Of a stretch of DNA of 64,000 bases, positions 1 to 14,600 are shown one piece after another. A program made the position numbers and the translations under genes. How positions within the stretch are numbered: the first letter of the stretch is position 1; every line of letters begins with the position of its first letter. Origin of the DNA: Colias croceus (taxonomy: Eukaryota; Arthropoda; Insecta; Lepidoptera; Pieridae). The notes below the pieces were generated by a model. It saw only the letters and a list, made by a program, of their open reading frames with translations, made no database searches and was not told where the DNA came from. The stretch covers positions 7,504,501-7,568,500 of the forward strand of contig NC_059548.1 of assembly GCF_905220415.1 (NCBI RefSeq), in the 5' to 3' direction.

Positions 1-5
1 CGACG
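1..5 (+). other. 3' end of an upstream exon (splice donor at window edge)
   Basis: The window opens with CGACG followed directly by GTAAGTATC, a near-perfect 5' splice donor on the + strand. The first five bases are therefore probably the last bases of an exon that starts outside the window. The next recognisable exon on this strand belongs to the Methuselah-like receptor at 3596. That exon begins in the late ectodomain, so this is probably the preceding ectodomain exon of the same gene. Five bases cannot prove this. Confidence 0.5.
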
Positions 6-131
6 GTAAGTATCTTATTGTTAAATGTGAATTTTTGAATATGTAACTGTGTCTTTACTTTGCTAACAAAACATGGAATAATATGGATTATAAATCAGCT
101 TATATCTTTTACAATTAATAGCTAAAATAAG

Positions 132-1436
132 GTGGACGCGAATTACTACACCGAATATGTAGATCTTCCATTTTGCGTCCACGGTGGTGCGCAAACTATA
201 CCTATAGTGCATAACAATAGAACATATTGCGTCCACGTTGTTTTTCATTACGTTGCAATGCATTGTTTGTTAAAATATGTATTTAAAATACATTGTAAAT
301 TTTTGACTAAGACTACAAGTTGATAATTTAAATTTTCATTCAAATTAGCAAATTTTTGTGCTATTTTTTCATTTTAAAATGGGTATTCTAAGAATGAGAC
401 TAGTATCTTTGAGAATGAGAGTCAATAAATCTGTGGTAAACAAGTGGTAAAGAAAATAATAGTATAAACAAAAAAAAAATTAGAAACTATAAAAAATATG
501 GTAGGTAGGTAATAAATAATCTTAATAGAACTGATTTACATAACGTAACTTTGTTTTTTGTTAATTTTTAGTTCTAATAATAATGAGAAGATAAATAAGT
601 TTTTCCAGTTTCCTTACAGTGAATGTTGATTTTAGGGTTCCGAACCTCAAAAGGAAAAACCGGAATCCTTGTAGGATCACTTTGATATCCGTCCGTCTGT
701 ATGTCCGTCTGCCGGTCTGTCTTTCTGTCAAGACCCTTTTTCTCAGTAACGCGAGGAGGTATAAAGCTGAAATTTATATTGAATACTCAAGTCTACGGTC
801 CCTTGAAGCAGTGAAAAAATCAAACTTATAAGCCAAAGTAATCAAAAGATACAGCCGTTTATGCTGCATATTTTCGCAAATTTCGACATTCGCAATGGAA
901 TCAAAACCTACAGGGTACTTTACGTGAACACAGACACTTGAAGTTTGGTACGAAGCAACGTCATAAAGCAAAAATAAGGGAAACATTGAAAAAATAATCA
1001 TTTGCAGTTAAAACATATGAAAAAAAAACAGATTAATACGGAACTCTCGGTGTGCGAGTCCCACTCACATTTGACCGGTTTTTATTAAATAATTATATTC
1101 GTAAATAAATAATTTAGTAAAATCTAATTTTTATTTGCATTTATCTGATAAAAAATCACCCAATACACTCTTAATTCCTTTTCTAAGCTGGTGGACGCGA
1201 ACTGGTCCACAGGTGGACGCAAACTGGAATTTTTGGACGCGAACTGGGTAAAACGCCTAATTCTGCTATTTGTCTAGATAAATAAAAACCACATGATATT
1301 TCCAAGACAATTGAAAGTAAATCTTAAAATAGACTATGTAATGAACACGTTACATAAATTTTGCGTTGAAATTTGTTCTGGAACATTTTTATTTTCTCCT
1401 TCAAACTTTCCAACTGCACTAAGTGGACGCGAACTG
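132..1436. repeat. Cluster of GTGGACGCGAACTGG motifs
   Basis: Seven copies or near-copies of a GTGGACGC-centred motif occur in 1.3 kb. Forward copies are near 132, 1191, 1211, 1233 and 1421. Reverse-complement copies (GCGTCCAC) are near 174 and 229. The three copies between 1191 and 1247 are close together and share the extension GAACTGG or AAACTGG. The forward and inverted arrangement resembles subterminal repeats of a DNA transposon, with another repeat inserted between the two groups. The family is not identified. Confidence 0.6.
633..1085. repeat. Interspersed repeat (TAGGGTTCCG... family)
   Basis: The block begins with TAGGGTTCCGAACCTCAAA. It contains a pyrimidine-rich GTCTGT-type run around 690-730 and ends near GACCGGTTTTT. 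This head and run are, from memory, typical of an abundant lepidopteran interspersed repeat. A fragment of a related type (GTCTGTCTGTTTGTCGTTCC) lies near 5560. The two overlapping open frames here are short and show no protein similarity. Confidence 0.5.
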
Positions 1437-3595
1437 GCGCAATGACCCTACATTTAGAATAATATAGAGTATTACAATTGATTGTTAAATGTTTTCTCTG
1501 TGATTATAATATTTATAACTAGTCGCATCGCTTTGCTTCTCCCGTTGGACCCGAGGACTACAGGAAGAATTTTCATGTCCGGATCTTCAAAAGATTACTT
1601 CCTAGTTCCTACAAAAGAAGCTAGAAGGCGAGTTTCTAGCTTCTCTTTTAATATAAATTACGTGTTATATGTTTACTATAATTAACATTTTCCAAATTTA
1701 ACACAATAATTTTTCTACTCTAAACAAATTGAGGAGCGCAATTTGTTTTTCTATTATCACCTTTCAACCGCATACAAAGCTATATTGTTTCAAATAATTA
1801 TACCACTTCATACATGATACATTTCGTCGGTTTCGAATGTGAATTGTGAACACATTCCTGACTTGTATTATAAATATTGACCTCAGTGTCAACAAATATC
1901 TACAGCGTTTCAAGGAATATTTGTTTTTAACAAAACGTTTTGTTTCGCACGGCCGCGGCGTATACGTGTTTTAGATTAAAATTTTAGTTTTCACACGGAA
2001 TACCAACAAATGAGTATTAGTTCTAAATAGTGTATGGAATCATGTTTATTATTAATAGAAGGATTTGTTATTGCAACCACATATTGCTTGTTGCTTGACG
2101 TTTACCATGTGTCGGAAACAATTCATAAAAAGTAGTATGTTATCTCAAATAATTTAGTACGTATGATACAATTTTCATCAATTCATATTTTTGTTATGTT
2201 TTCAGAGCATAAGAGATTTATTACATCCTAAGATTACATCCCTCAAGTTTAGACACTATGTGAGAAGAGAGTAGGATTTAGATAGATATATACCTATTTC
2301 TACAGGTTTCTTTCATCCTATCGTAATCACTAATCAGCCATTTATTATGTAGGAACCAACGTTTCATTAAAAGATAAAACAACATTATTTGCATAGCTGT
2401 ATTTGCATATGCAATTCAATTAAGATGATGGCAATTATTCAAGCTAATAAACAGGTTAAGTGGAACCTGACAGGTTCAACATAAATTACTGTCATACAGT
2501 CAATTTATGTTGGTCATTTCTAGAAGTTATTGTTTAGGAAACCCAAAGAAATATAACGAAATATTTTATTTTATTTATCGCATAGATATCCATATTATTA
2601 GGGCAGAAAGATCAACTTCTGCTTTGTATTGGGCTACTGTATACACAATGAACAATTCATTTTAAATGATTATTGTTAATGCAATACACACGACTGGCAA
2701 ACTAATTATGGGAGTCAATTAATGATTACCTACCATTCTTAGATGAATATGATCATAATAATCATAATGTCAACGATAATATTATATTCATATTATAATA
2801 TCAATATTATATTGGGTTGATAGTGGTTACGATGCGACAAGAACGCTGTTCCTAAACTAAGGTTTTTAATTTTTATGATACTATGAACTATTCTTCTTTC
2901 CGTGCACCAATTAATAAACATTACTTATAAGAAATTAAATTTAAAAGGAAAAATAATGATTAAGTCATTATTTTTCGCAAAAGTCGCAAAGTCGAATCAC
3001 ACACGAATCACAAAGTCGAATGACAATTCATGTGCACATCAATTTTGATTCGTGATTGATTCGACTTGTGATTTAAATAAAGACTTTTTTATTAGGCTTT
3101 TCCACTAAAACTAAAAGAAAATATGTAAACCTAGATAAACCACGCCATATACCTACCTAATATAATATACCCTAAAGTACCTAATCAAAAAAGTTGTAAG
3201 TACTATGGCAAATTACATGTTCTCAGCTAGGCTTCTTGAGTACTTATATTATATTGAAGTTATGAATGTAAGATACCTAATTTAAATTAACTTTATAGCT
3301 CTATATATTTTATCCGTGCGTAGGTACGTACCTACGTTGCGTTGTAATTTTATTAAATAGGCTTCATGAACACCAGGGGTTTAGTTAGTGCTCAATGACT
3401 AAAGAACATCTTATATTATAGGAAACCTTGGTTACTTTTAAACTATAGAGATTTAAATAAGAATTATTGCTTATCGCATGAACTGGTAGGTAGCGTTTCT
3501 TAAATCGACTAACAAAATTTTTCATTGCCTAGTCTGTAGTAAAATATATAGTCTTACCATACCTTAGATACCTATTATATATATTTTTGTTCCAG

Positions 3596-6500
3596 AACGG
3601 GACGCTCTATGAAGTATCAATGAACAATCCATTATTGCACTCACAATCAAAGTTCTGCGTAGAAATGATGCAGGATGGTAGCTCACCGACCCCGAGACTG
3701 GTGGCTGGAGTCTGTTACCCCGATGAAGTGGAAGACGACAGTGCTGTATTGTATATAGCTTATGGAATTGGTAAGTGTAAATGTTATAATCATTTTTACG
3801 CATTGTTCAATTATCACGAAGATCATAAGGTCCTAGAGCATTGGTAATGGTAGCATAGAATAAATCGGGGGTAGGAAGGTTTAGATTAGTACTATTAGTA
3901 TTAGTACGAAAAAAATATTTTATGCATGTATGTTTTCATATGGTTCGCTAAAACTGTACTACGAAGTTTCCTTTGGTTTATACAGTGAGTTACCTAGTTG
4001 AATAGTTTCATTTCTGAGTGATGTGCAAAAAAATGTTATTTTTAGTATTCTTTCTAGAATCTAGGGTGGAAATAATATGCTAGATAAATGCTTATCCCTA
4101 ATTTTATGTAGGGTAGATGTAATTACCTACTTATTTATTTTTAGGAAACTCATGGTTTATTTATTAATTTAGACACAATTATTCATGAGGCCGTAACTCT
4201 GTAAATGCTCATGGGCTGTTTTATTTATTTTATCACCTATTAATGTGATGGCTTGATAATTGGGCTGATGTGGTATAAAATACTTAAGTATAATAATATG
4301 ATGTTTGAGTGAATACAACTTTATTTTGATGGCATAAATCTGAACTCTGTTCTCCAATTTTGCAATACATTTAATGTGCAATACTAAAGCACATCTACAA
4401 TCGGATATTGAACAAATATAAGGAAACCCAGGCAACTGATCAAATTTACTACACAAAGAATAAATCTTAGTAAAGCGTTTGTAAATTAGACAGATTATAT
4501 CCCCATACTTTACAATATGCAGTGATGTGCTCTGTGAACAAGGCCCTGGGTTCGAACCATCACAAACTATAAATTATCGGTTTCAAATTATAAAATGATT
4601 GACTGTTTATAATTCTATATTAAGAAAGCAAACAATTTAATAGACTACACATGCGTCCCTTGTGCGTCCCATTTGTTTATTCATTAATACAAAATCGAGA
4701 CATTACCGACTGGGACTAATGACATTTGGCAAGAATATATAGAATTCACTGCGGATATAATAATAAAATATGAACTTAACCTAGTTAATATAAATAATTT
4801 TAGTGCATCTAGATAATATTATTTCAAATAAGATTTGCAACCAAATTTCTTTTTCGAAAGACTTATGAAACAGCGGCGGAATGTTAAATCACAAATTAGT
4901 GATACAGCATTTTTGGTAACTTATATTGGCGTAGTTAAGTGCTGGACAAATATTGTGTTATTCAACAAACCGCGAGCAATAAACTTTACGAGCCATTAAC
5001 GTGAACGCCTATTGGACGACATTACGAGTTCTACTCAAATTAGCTTTGTACGCACCACATTCGTATACCTACTTACATACCTTCATCACGTAATGGAATT
5101 TTATTATGTATTTTATCCCGGTTATTTACTTATTTGTTTTCATTACTCTGCGCGAATTAACTTAAACTGTACTGAGAAATGATAATATATGAATAAGCAT
5201 TTTCGCTTCTTGACTCTTAAAATAGAAATTTCGAGAGCCGAACTTGTTTTCATGGGCTATCGGTAAATTCCAAAATTTTTGTGTTACAAATCGTTTGACT
5301 TTCGCTATTTTTCCGACGAGTTCGTCTAACGCCCACGTGACTAAGCCACCGGTACCAGCGTTCACACCATCATTTTTCTTTTTGTCATTGCGTTTAGAGC
5401 CCTGCCTGTTACAAATGACTCGAAATTTTGTGTCAATATCTCCCGGTCTATAAAGCATCACTATTTATCGAATATAATAAATAAGTAATAATATGCTCTA
5501 CTTTTTTGGAGTTCTGTAGCAAATGGCAAAAAACAGAACCCTCGATTCGTCAATCGTCATGTCTGTCTGTTTGTCGTTCCGTATGTCACAGTCACTTTCT
5601 TTTTCCGAAGTGCATATAGATATCATTAGATAAAAAAATGTTATAAAATAGAAAAACTTTTTTTGTAACAAGGATAAAATTATGCGTAAGTATTCTCAGT
5701 GATTGTACCTAATAATAATACAAGCTCAATTTGCAATCTTTTCATAGAAACTTGAAAAGGTCTAATGAACGATGAAAGGATAACTTTCTTTGATCAGCAT
5801 TTCTATACATTATTATATGTAGAGATTGAAGTAGAGTATAATATTAGGAGGCAGCTACTATTTAAGTAAATCAAAATGCGTAACTATGAATATAAATATT
5901 TATAAGATTTATTTAATGTGATGTCTTATACTTATTAAAGTCTTTCAAAAATAATGTTTTTACTCATTCGAGTTAAAAATGTCAACCCATTAGGTACTGA
6001 AATATTCATTTTCGCGGTTATTAAATCCTCCTATAAGTTACTCTTGTAAATTACATCCAGTATTATGCTTTATATTAAATTGTTTAGAAAATAGAAATAC
6101 AATATTATAATTGTTTTTAAATAATTATAAAACGTAATAGTTGCAAATGAAATTCCGTAGAGCAGTTGATTTATGACGGAAATTATCTACAGCTTACCTT
6201 GATCAGTGATGGTGAAAAATGTTGATTCTTGTATAAACTAATTTATTCTTTTGTTTACATACCCACTTACATAGTAATAAAAAGTTTGTTATTCATTGAG
6301 ATATTGAATTTTATAAAGAGGTCAAGCTTTACTCTTTTGAAAAAAAATATTCGATCTGTAGGTATATAAAGTTTCTGTAGGTAACCTGTAACATTAAAAG
6401 TTACTAGTATTTTTAATGGTTTTTGTTTTTTAATTATGTTAAGTCAACTTGTATTTATTATGGAATATTTCTCACGGTTATTAAAAAGAGCACATAACCA

Positions 6501-8642
6501 ATTCCGATTTGAATATGGACTGAACAGGCAGCTGAATGCAACTTGACTTGTTTTAAAAAATTACCTATGACTAGAATAATTGGGATTTCAGTAAATATTA
6601 GGAAGCAAAAGAACGATGGTGGTGGTGAAAAATGAAAAATCCTATATTTATTTATCACTATTCCCTGTAATTCGTAATGCATGCATTTAATTTACGTACT
6701 TAACTACTAACCGCGTACTGTTACTAATAATTGGACCCCGCATAACTTTAAATATTTTGTTATTTGTAGGTCAAAGAAAACTTCCGTAATAATGCTACGA
6801 ATATGTGCTACGCGCTATTGCAGTACTTACTGTATACTTATTCTAAAAATAGTAGTAACAATAAATAAATATACAATTATTCAACGTTAACATTAGTGAG
6901 ACAACGTTAACATTGTTTCCTGTTTTGTTTTATTTAAAAAAAATATATTCCATTTTCTCAAAACTAAATTAGTAGGTAATTTGTTTTAAACTACTTTTGT
7001 TCTTAGATTTTAAGTAGAAAATGTTCACGACGGAAATATTCTATTATCAGCAGTATTTTAGAATTAATTGTTTCTTTTAGGTCTCATGCTGTCGGTACCA
7101 TTTCTACTGGCGACGTTCTTTGTCTACGCCTTCATCCATGAGCTCCGAAACCTGCACGGCATGTGTCTGATGGCTTACTGCGCGGGTCTCATCGTTGCCT
7201 ATATATTCCTCGCCTATTTGAAAATGCATACAGGCAAAATCGGTGTAGCTATGACTGGATGCTACGTGATTGGTGATTATATCTTATTATGAGAGTAATG
7301 TAAACTTATAATTATTTGAAGTGAAACTTCTTTAGGCGCGTTGAGAGTAAAATTCCAATTTCGCTGAATGACAATGCTTTCACGTCATGGAGTAAGGCGA
7401 CGATTTTGGTATCTTAGAATCTTGCCAAAGAAGTTTCGCTTCTGACACGTGTACTTGGCAGACGGCAAACACGCTCTTTTATAAACCAACAGTGGTCAAA
7501 ACAGTCAAATACATGTACAAATTAAAGTATACCATCGCCATACGCCAATATTCAACAACTCTCACGAAAAATTTTATACAAGAAGATTTAAATACAACAA
7601 GAGGATAACACGGAATAATTTTAAATAAATATGGGTCACAGTAATGTAGATATAGGTACAAAGTTATTAATTTGTTGGTAGAAAGTATTCAACACGCTAG
7701 CCTCGTTCCGCGCACGCTATGTCGAAATAAAAATCAGATTTAACATTACATACGTGATACGACAATGGACATTCCTCGGACAATTATTATTATGTAGCTT
7801 CCAATGCTAGAAAATATTATGTTGCTTTTAAAATCAACTAAGCAAAAACTAAAAAATATCTTCCTATAGATACTGCGTACGTGTACCTCGTTCTATATCC
7901 GTTTTTGGATAGTCACATTTGAATATTCCATTGTATCGCCTATGATGAGCACATAAAAACAGTTAAAGTTATCTGGCAGATTAGGAGATTTTTTTTTTTG
8001 AAATTGTTTATTGGTAGGTGCAGTTCGTTTAATAGCAGTGTATATCACAATATATTTTAACAATTTGACTTCGTTTTATTTCGTAAAGGACTTAATTTAA
8101 ATATATACCTAGCTAAACCAACATATTGGTAACAAACTAAAGCAAGACCAACCTATATTGGTAACACAAATATCAATTTTAGAGCACGGAAACTATTTAA
8201 AATCAACAAAAGGAATAAGATTTAGTAGCCTAAATTAATATGTATAATCGCTTGCTAAATATTTTAAGCCCTACCCAAAGACATTAACTTAATAGGTTAA
8301 CAAATGTATTGTCCTGGAGTCATTAGCTCTGATATCACCCTAATTTAATTAACCAAAAAATTGGGTGTGTTTCCATGATGATATTATGTCCCCTAATTCA
8401 AATTTGATCATGGTTAACAATTTTATTTGTCGAGTAATTAAATTTAATTTCAAATGTAACACGAGCGCTTGTAACGAAATCTTCTCTAATTAATTACCAT
8501 ACCTATATGATAACGATGATAAAGCATTAGTTTTTACCATGTTTTATAGCTTTAGCTTTTCCCAGTCATGTAATTTTATCTGCTTTGCTCATATTATTGC
8601 TATTGTAATTATTATCTGAAGGTTCTTGAAATCGCACAGCTA

Positions 8643-8675
<33 letters not shown>

Positions 8676-11600
8676 GTGGGGAAATCTTCCAAAGATACCC
8701 ACGGCCCCCGGGGAAGGAGCCAAGGGTTATGTCGGATTCTTACCGACTAAAACCCCACTGTGTTCCGTCGAGCCGCGCAGTTAGCCGGGGCCGCGGGTAC
8801 TCTTAGAAATCGTCCACGACTCCGGCAGCGGACGCCCGGTTACGGGCCCACCTCTGTTACCACCTATGGCTGCACACGTAATTATTATCTGAAGGTTCTT
8901 GAAATCGCACAGCTACCTAGCCTGACTACGTTACTCAAACAGAGACGCCTTCGTTGGCTAGGGCATGTGTACAGGATGGAGTCTTCTCGATTTCCAAGAC
9001 GCGTTATGCTGGGTGCAGTCGCCGATGCAAAGAGAGACATCGGGAGACCCCTGCTCCGCTTCAAGGACTGTGCAAAACGTGACATGGCTTCTTTCAATAT
9101 TGATTATAAAACCTGGGAGAAGCTTGCTAATGATCGATCTGACTGGCGCAAACTTGTTTCCGAGGGCTGCAGATTCTGTGACGAAGCGTAGTTCAGAGTA
9201 CTCGCAAGCAAAAGGATGAAACGTCACCAAGGCGACACTGAACCTGCTCCAGCAAACTTTCCCTGTCCGACCTGCGGAAAAGTATGTCGATCCCGCATTG
9301 GATTATTTGGACACCAAAAGCATTGCTCAGGCATAGCACCATAAACCGTCTGTAATAGACGTATAGGCCAACGACGAATTATTATCTATAAGCATGATAG
9401 TTATGAACTTTATTGTAGTAAATGTAGAGTCTGTGATATTAAAAGCTAGCGCAAACTTCAAATAACTTTATAAGCAGATAGAATAAGATCCTTAGATTGG
9501 ATCTCTCGATACTGATAGAGCGTGCCAATACCTACATATTTTTGAGCATCACTATAGTTTCAGAAAGATAACGTAACATATTCAAAGTAATCTATATAAT
9601 ATATTATACGCGGTTTACCGCGGGGCATTGCTAGTTTACCAGAAAGTTGATTTAGATTCGTCATTGAACTATTAAATATAAATAAAATTGTATTGTTGTT
9701 TCAATAAATAAATAAAATATATAGGTCAAGAATCTCAAAGAATCTGATGATTGACGTCGGGTGTTCTGCGGAATACGACGTACGACAGCGAAAGGTTGAA
9801 AGATAACAAACCTTTAGTTTTATTTATCTTTTACTATTTCTTTGAAAAGCGGGAAGCGGGATAATACTATTTGATCGTGAATTCTCATTCTCTATAAATA
9901 TACCTACATAATACTTATAAACGTACCTAGGTTTATTTTTTGCTGAGATAGCCTTGATTTGTTTATAAAATAGGCAGTCTATAAATGTTTTAATTATAAA
10001 TCATTTTTTTTCAGCCTTCATCGTGTACTATGCATTTCAGTCAAGTTTCTTCTGGCTCAACATTATGTGTTTTGATATATGGAGAACTTTTCGGTAAGAA
10101 CCTGTTACATATATTGCTTAACATCAATTAAACTGTATGAATTATTTTTTGCGATTTAAAGAAGAAAGAGAAGAGTAAATCAATGATTATAATAATCAGT
10201 AGGTATTATTTTGGTTTAATCGAACGTGTGCTTTATTGTTTGACTGGGTTTAAAATTTAATTAAATTCATAGGCGTAATGTGAATTGCAGAACTGTGACA
10301 CCAACGACATTCGGCTTCCATCCTGACTCGTAGGTCTATACCGTACTTTAGAATATTTGTAGTGTACCCAGCATGATCTGTTGTCCTCAGCAATAACTTT
10401 TTAGTTATGAAGGGAATAGATTAAATATTTAGGGAGATAATTATCGTTTTTATTTAAAAAGTGTAGACCGTACTAATTTTTTTGAAAGTACTTTAGAAAT
10501 TTTAGAATATTATGAATGATACTTCTTACAAGAAAATGCCTAAGCATGCCAAATATATAGCATGATTACATTTGTACGCTGTCGTAAATAACTGTGCAAC
10601 AATCATAAAGACTGGCATGTACAATATTTATTATGCACAATTCGTAAGTGAACTAATTACATATATATACGATATGTAACTACATGTATTTGTTTATTTC
10701 TGTTTTTTGCTTACAAAGGATTGGTGGAATGACATCCTCACAGATAAATCAAAGGTATAAGGCAACAACCTTTATGATTACATAATAAAAGAAAAGTAAT
10801 TAATTATTATGTACTGTACTCTACCTCATGAATTTGACGAACTATAACTATATACCTCACGCCATAACTATTATTTGCATGCATCTTTGGCGAATTGTGT
10901 TAAATGTTGATTTGATCGTTGAGAAGCTTTTATTAGATTACATTTACATATTTGAAATTATTTAAAAACGATTAAAGCTTTCCGATGATAGAAATAGTTA
11001 TATGCTGTATTATTAGAGTTCTAGACCCTAGTATGATTATGATAGTGGATAACTGTTTAATTATTATCTATATCAAACATATTTTTTATGCGTGTATTAT
11101 GAGTGTGAACATATTTTCTGATTCACTTTATTGTTTTTACAGTGGATACAGGGGCAGTTCAAATAAAAGGCGAGAGAAGAAACGCTTTGCAATGTATGGC
11201 GCCTACGCGTGGGGTGTTCCAATAATTTTGACCATCATTACCATCGCTATGCAGTTTAGTGAGAATCTTCCATCAAACGTAATTACGCCAGGCTTTGGAA
11301 GTAGAAAATGCTGGTTCGAAAGTGAGTATTTACAGTGAATCATTTAGGTCAATATTGAATATGTACATGGTTCCAGATAAAAGGACTTTTATGTTTCGTT
11401 TACTATTTGGTTAGTGACAAATTATGTGTTTTATGAACTTGGTTTTTAGTTTCCAAAGCATTGCTTAACATTAACTGTTTGCCAACGTGGTACCGACTAG
11501 GAATGTGCTCTTTAGACTTGTAGAGCACCGGGATCCTCAACTGTAATAATTATTACTGGGAATACGCGAAAGAAACTCTGTGAGAAACGATACTTTTTAA

Positions 11601-14600
11601 AGATCTCTAACATTGTACTCTACCAATGAATTATTTGATTGTGTTGTGGGTAATACGTAAATTTTAACTCTAGTGTTGGTTCTATTCCAAGTACATGATA
11701 CACGAGTTATAAATATTATTATAACATTACTATATTAGGTACTTGCTCTGTGATGCACATCAAGAAAATAAATTTGTCATCGGATACTTACCTCGTATCT
11801 CGTATACCAAGATGAGTAATAAGTACTCGATTGAGTGCAACAACTGATGCACGTATCAATTAAACTTTGAGAAGATTGTTTGTTATATTGTTATGATTTA
11901 ATTTTTATAGAGTTTCTAATCGGCTCATAGATGTAGAAACTACTTTACTAACCGATGATTTTACATTTTTTGATATTTAGCGGTTCTCAATATCTATGAA
12001 TGAATGTTTACTTTGATTTTTCCAGATTGGATAAGCGAGTTGGTATATTTTTTCACCCCCGTGTTTGTGCTAGTAGTATGTAACGTGGCGTTCTTCGCAA
12101 TCACTGCGTATAGAATCCGCTCTATCCGACAAGAAACTGCGATTCTGAAAGGTGCGGAGTCAGCTAGAAGTGACAAGCTGATAAAGGATAAACAAAGGTG
12201 GTATATTTATATATAGTTTCTATATTAGTATATATATTTATATAAACGGATCTCGCGGAGTTGTTTTTTAATGTTAAGTACTTGTTAAAAGTATTTATGG
12301 AGGCTCTATAATAAATTCCAACCACTGTTGCCTGAAAATATAGGGCAACTTGTTTATATTTCCAGTTATTTGCAATTTGGGTAGGTACTTTTCCAAGAGC
12401 AGAATGTGCACAACATATAGAGGAAAATTACAAAAATGTATAATTTACTAGGTACTATCAGCATTCACAATTTCTATTGTGATCAATTGTGCCTTCAAGC
12501 TCGTTGCTGTAAATTCAATGGAATAATTAGTGTGATTATCATATTATTTGTTTTAGATTTGGCTTGTACTTAAAACTGTTCGTGGTGATGGGTGTAAATT
12601 GGTCTGTAGAAGTGATCAGCTTCGCTGTGGGCGGCTCCAATTGGTACTGGATACTGGTTGATCTCTCCAACATAGCTCTGGGAATTTATATCTTTTTCAT
12701 ATTCGTTTGGAAGAAGAAAGTACGCAATTTGGTAATTAAGAAGTAAGTAAATAGAAAATATTATAGATATTATCAACATGAATAAAATATGAATGATATG
12801 ACAACAATAATAATTATAAGTAAGGAAGTACATAACTACCTATAAAATTTTATCGCTAATAAAATTTTCCTTGTTATAACCAACCCTTTGAAGATTTATT
12901 TTGCCCCATATCTATCGTTTTTAGATCCAAGATCTAACGATTTTATTTCGATCTAACGATTATATTTTGATTTTATCGATTTCCAAAACAACTTTTAGAA
13001 TAATTTTATTGTTGTACCTCGTTTGCATCTATCGTATAATCTTTAACGTAAGTACCTAATTAGAATTTTGCGTATAATTACAGTTACAGTTCTTTGATTT
13101 TTAGAACACGAAATTTACTGCTTTCCTGCTGTCCCTTTATTCTCCGCAATAAACCTAGTTGAAACGAAGATCCAATAATTTTTATTTTTATATCGGTAGA
13201 TGAAAATAAGTAAAGTGGGCCGGCCTGTGTTTTAATATGGGATAGTAACAATTTCTGAAAAATAAGTAGGTAATTGAAAGAAGCAAATCTTCAAAAACTT
13301 TTGTCAAATTAAGTCGCTTCAACAATGCAATCACTATTTCATCGGTTCACCGCGAGGTGAACAGGATCTAGAACAAGACGAATATTTTAATAGGTACCTA
13401 CAGGCTAGGATCATGATCCTATATATTAATATTAAGTAGGCATTAGCGTATTCGGTATTGCTAGTAGGTATTATATATCTGTGGTATAGCGTAGGTATTG
13501 CATATGTACTAGTAATTTGGTGATTGGACATTTGAAATTCAAATTCAAATTCAAGTTCAAATTCAAATTGCTTTATTTGCAGAATGTAGAATACAGATGC
13601 TTGTAGATACAGATAATACAAATCCTTAAACATTCTGCTCGTAGTTGAGCGTGCAAAAATTTGTTTCTAGTGATTCTTAATTTACTATTTCAGAATGGCA
13701 CAACAGTGGAACAATTTTCGGAAAACACAAGAGGAGAACTTTAGTTTAAATTCTTGATGTGGGCTCTGAGTATTTTATGAATTAGCAGGGTTACGATATG
13801 TGATTTTTAAAAATGAAATATGGATACATTATGATAAAATTTATTTGATCTCTTATAAATAGGTAAAAAAAATAGTGATTTACCTAAGTAGGTAGTTACT
13901 TAGTTTTTAAATTTTTATTATTTATGATTATTTTGTTCATATTGATTGTTCTCTCGTCTTTGAGGAGCCAGCCCATTTTTAGCGCCTCTTTTGTAATTTT
14001 GATTATTGCTCAATTCTAATAATAATTAATACTTTATTTATAAGAAGAATATAAAACTGTTAGGTACTGTGTTATGTTAAAATATAATTTTGACTGATTA
14101 TTGTTACATTACTTAATAGAAAGATAAATTTTAAACAGTTTTTTATTTTTGATCCTAATACAAAATGGTACCTAGCTCATATTTAGTTTCTCCATCTAAC
14201 GGTTAGTTATATTTCAAATAATGAACTTTCAGGGCACGATACCTACTTTTAACATTCTCGAGTCATCAGTCATCCTCATAATTCAGGACATAAAAGTACA
14301 TGCTCACAGAGTTTTTATATAAAGCTAATTGAATCGAACGAATTCTCCACTACCTAGTTGGTTTCAAAAAACTAATCTAAATACCTCTACTAAGATTACC
14401 AAAAGCTTTCAGAAAATCTGCTTCTAGCGGTTACCATACTTTAATGATACACTTTTATTAACCATTGAACAAGTTATCTGCCTAGACGAGTAGGTACACA
14501 ATAATATTGACAAAATGACACATGAACATGACAAAATGGACATGGCTTGCGGACCATATCCTTATCATGGATTTCAAGAAACGACGTCACAAATTACGAT

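Larger units (their letters stand above)
6..3595 (+). other. Intron (probable) of the Methuselah-like gene, repeat-rich
   Basis: This stretch lies between the donor at the window edge and the acceptor (TTTTTGTTCCAG) before 3596. No convincing coding sequence is present. It holds a cluster of GTGGACGCGAACTGG-type motifs, an interspersed repeat at about 633-1085, and an imperfect inverted repeat around 2460-2515. Another inverted repeat (GTCGAATCACACACGAATCA against TGATTCGTGATTGATTCGAC) lies around 2990-3075. Confidence 0.5.

Noticed and set aside
4500..4560. Possible tRNA (GGGTTCGAACC B-box-like sequence)
   Set aside because: No matching A box or pairing acceptor stem upstream; at most a SINE remnant.
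8760..8880. First 40 codons of a 143-codon + strand frame as part of the LINE protein
   Set aside because: This part is the reverse of the second inserted element; LINE coding resumes only at about 8890.
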